DNA of 8,254 nucleotides from an uncultured Spirochaetaceae bacterium (GTDB lineage Bacteria; Spirochaetota; Spirochaetia; Treponematales; Treponemataceae), in NCBI GenBank assembly GCA_937875245.1, contig CALNCH010000052.1:1-8254 (forward strand), read 5' to 3'. The notes beneath the pieces were generated by a model. It saw only the letters and a list, made by a program, of their open reading frames with translations, searched no databases and was not told where the DNA came from. The number at the start of each line of letters is the position of its first letter. Within the stretch, counting starts at the first letter, position 1. The translations under genes were made by a program, and so were the position numbers. This document shows, one piece after another, positions 6,536-8,254 of this stretch.

Positions 6536-7572
6536 ACATTAAAGAAAAACTCTTAGATTTTGGATGGCCTCGCTTAATTATTGCCGGGTTCTTAGTTGTA
6601 TTGTTTATAATGGCACCCTTTGTCGATGTTAGTATGTCAGCTTCTTTGTCTGATATTATCAATCGTTTTGGTATGAACGGCTTGTTGGTATTAGCTATGG
6701 TTCCAATGATTCAAACTGGTTGCGGACTAAACTTTGGCCTTTCCTTAGGAGTAATCGGAGGCTTATTAGGTTCCACTATTTCTATGCAAATTGGCTTAAC
6801 TGGTTGGGCTGGTTTATTTGGGGCTATGGCAATATCAATTCCTTTTGCAGTTTTATTAGGTTGGCTCTATAGCTTGCTTTTAAACCGGGTAAAAGGTGAA
6901 GAAATGACTATTGCTATGTACGTTGGCTTTGCTGCAGTTATGCTCATGTCAATTATGTGGCTTGTTTTACCCTACAACAGCAATAATATGGTTTGGGGTT
7001 ACGAGGGAAAAGGTTTACGAACTACTATTACCCTTGACGGATTCTGGGGAAAACAATTAAGCAATTTCTTAGCAATTCGCATTGGGCAAAACTTCGTATT
7101 TCCTACTGGAATGATTTTATTTGTAGTTTTTTGTTGCTTCCTTATGTGGATATTCCTCCGAAGTAAAACAGGAACGGCAATGACCGCAGTTGGCTCTAAC
7201 CCCGATTATGCTCGTGCCAGTGGAATAAATATCAACAAAATGCGTTCTACCAGTATTATCATGTCCACCGTCATAGGTGCCATTGGTATTTTGGTATATC
7301 AACAAAGCTTTGGTTTTATCCAGCTTTATGCCGCCCCTTTGTATATGGCCTTCCCTGCCGTAGCCGCTATCCTTATCGGTGGAGCTTCTATCAATAAAGC
7401 ATCAATTGTAAACGTAATTATTGGTACCATATTGTTTCAAGGAATTCTTACAATGACTCCTTCTGTTATCAATAGTGTATTACAAACTGATATGTCAGAA
7501 GTTATCAGAATTGTACTTTCTAATGGTATGATTTTGTATGCTTTAACCCGAAAATCAAAGGTGACAAGATAA
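6532..7572 (+). CDS. ABC importer permease 1 (BPD_transp_2 family)
   Basis: A 346-residue, very hydrophobic membrane protein with roughly eight to ten membrane segments. It has the family's glycine-rich region (TGCGLNFGLSLGVIGG, near residues 62-77) and the cytoplasmic coupling loop SKTGTAMTAVGSNPDYARAS (about 211-230), which matches the loop that contacts the ATPase in ribose/galactose/branched-chain-type permeases. The start is GTG 6532, overlapping the ATPase stop by 4 bases, with AAGGGGA as ribosome site about 7 bases upstream; this coupling decides the start over later ATGs. It would form one half of the channel with the next permease. The Mgl/Rbs layout often uses one permease twice, whereas here two different permeases follow, as in BMP/nucleoside and branched-chain amino acid systems. 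Confidence 0.92.
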   Translation: MNIKEKLLDFGWPRLIIAGFLVVLFIMAPFVDVSMSASLSDIINRFGMNGLLVLAMVPMIQTGCGLNFGLSLGVIGGLLGSTISMQIGLTGWAGLFGAMAISIPFAVLLGWLYSLLLNRVKGEEMTIAMYVGFAAVMLMSIMWLVLPYNSNNMVWGYEGKGLRTTITLDGFWGKQLSNFLAIRIGQNFVFPTGMILFVVFCCFLMWIFLRSKTGTAMTAVGSNPDYARASGININKMRSTSIIMSTVIGAIGILVYQQSFGFIQLYAAPLYMAFPAVAAILIGGASINKASIVNVIIGTILFQGILTMTPSVINSVLQTDMSEVIRIVLSNGMILYALTRKSKVTR

Positions 7573-8254
7573 TGAAACAACTTAATAAACAATTTTCACT
7601 AAAAAGCTTTTTGGCAGATAACTTAGTTGTTGTAATCTTTCTTGTATTAACAATCGTTTCTATTCCTTTATCTGGATTATCTGCATCTTATATTATTGAC
7701 GATATTCTTACTCGAATTGGTCGAAATGCCTTTTTAGTTTTTGCCCTTATTCTCCCTATTATGGCAGGTATGGGTATTAACTTTGGTATGGTTTTAGGTG
7801 CTATGGCAGGCCAAATTGGTTTAATCTTTGCTATGGACTGGGGACTAGCCGACATACAAGGACTTGTTTTTGCAGCCTTAATTGGTATTCCAATCTCTGT
7901 CTTTTTAGGATGGATTGCAGGAACCGTATTAAACAAAGCTCGGGGACGAGAAATGGTAACCAGTTACATTCTGGGCTTTTTCTTTAATGGTATTTATCAA
8001 TTCGTTGTATTATATATGTTTGGTTCAGTTATACCTTTACATAACAAATCTATTGCCCTCTCTCGTGGCTTTGGTGTACGAAACACTCTGAACCTAGAAC
8101 CAGTACGACAAGTTTTAGACAATACCCTAATGATTCGTATTACCACCGATGCTGGTATGATAAAAATTCCTGTATTAACTTATATAATTATTATAGTACT
8201 TTGTCTTTTTATCATTTGGTTTAGAAAAACTAAGCTAGGACAAGATATGAGAGC
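7572..8254 (+). CDS. ABC importer permease 2 (BPD_transp_2 family, 3' partial)
   Basis: ATG 7572 overlaps the stop of the preceding permease by one base (TAATG), with AAAGGTGA (7558-7565) as ribosome site. 227 complete codons are visible and the frame is still open at the window end. The N-terminus (MKQLNKQF) is followed by a membrane segment near residues 16-34, then IMAGMGINFGMVLGAMAGQ (about 63-81), which parallels the glycine-rich segment of permease 1, and further hydrophobic stretches. The visible part ends at RKTKLGQDMRA, the start of the coupling loop that contacts the ATPase. It is a paralogue of permease 1 rather than a duplicate, since the sequences differ throughout. The truncation is only the window edge; nothing suggests a broken gene. 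Confidence 0.92.
   Translation, partial: MKQLNKQFSLKSFLADNLVVVIFLVLTIVSIPLSGLSASYIIDDILTRIGRNAFLVFALILPIMAGMGINFGMVLGAMAGQIGLIFAMDWGLADIQGLVFAALIGIPISVFLGWIAGTVLNKARGREMVTSYILGFFFNGIYQFVVLYMFGSVIPLHNKSIALSRGFGVRNTLNLEPVRQVLDNTLMIRITTDAGMIKIPVLTYIIIIVLCLFIIWFRKTKLGQDMR

Noticed and set aside
7572..8254. Second permease as a truncated pseudogene
   Set aside because: The frame is intact up to the window edge and ends in the expected coupling loop; the missing part is due to the window limit.

Overview
The window reads as chromosomal sequence from an anaerobic, moderately AT-rich, fermentative bacterium. A spirochaete of the Treponema type is my best guess. The guess rests on an NAD-linked trimeric [FeFe] hydrogenase, a DUF3798-type lipoprotein with its own ABC transporter, and a SlyX protein occurring together. 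It is an inference from gene content, not a phylogenetic result. Every gene I can support lies on the + strand.

Bases 1-3127 hold the end of a hydrogenase operon. The first gene is the 3' part of hydB, a NuoF-like flavin/NADH and iron-sulfur subunit; its 5' end and the expected hydC lie outside the window. It is followed after 21 bases by hydA, the catalytic [FeFe] subunit. Together with HydC these would couple H2 turnover to NAD(H) and ferredoxin in the cytoplasm. The most notable point of the window is here: hydA carries an in-frame TGA at 2840-2842. It falls just before the third H-cluster motif, and 94 intact, well-conserved codons follow it. The gene is therefore a recent nonsense mutant, a sequencing error, or a recoded (possibly selenocysteine) gene. 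A strong hairpin with a T-run (3152-3206) closes the operon.

Bases 3207-3494 hold a possible 20-codon leader ORF with a perfect AGGAGG, then slyX, a small coiled-coil protein ending in the family's PPHY tail.

Bases 3606-8254 hold a four-gene ABC importer operon: a DUF3798 substrate-binding lipoprotein, an intercistronic hairpin, a double-domain ATPase of the Mgl/Rbs/BMP type, and two different BPD_transp_2 permeases. The last three genes overlap by 4 and 1 bases. The second permease runs off the end of the window. The lipoprotein would bind ligand outside the cytoplasmic membrane, the two permeases would form the channel, and the ATPase would drive uptake. The substrate cannot be read from the sequence.

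No tRNA, rRNA, CRISPR array or transposase gene was seen, and no stretch over 300 bases lacks a gene.
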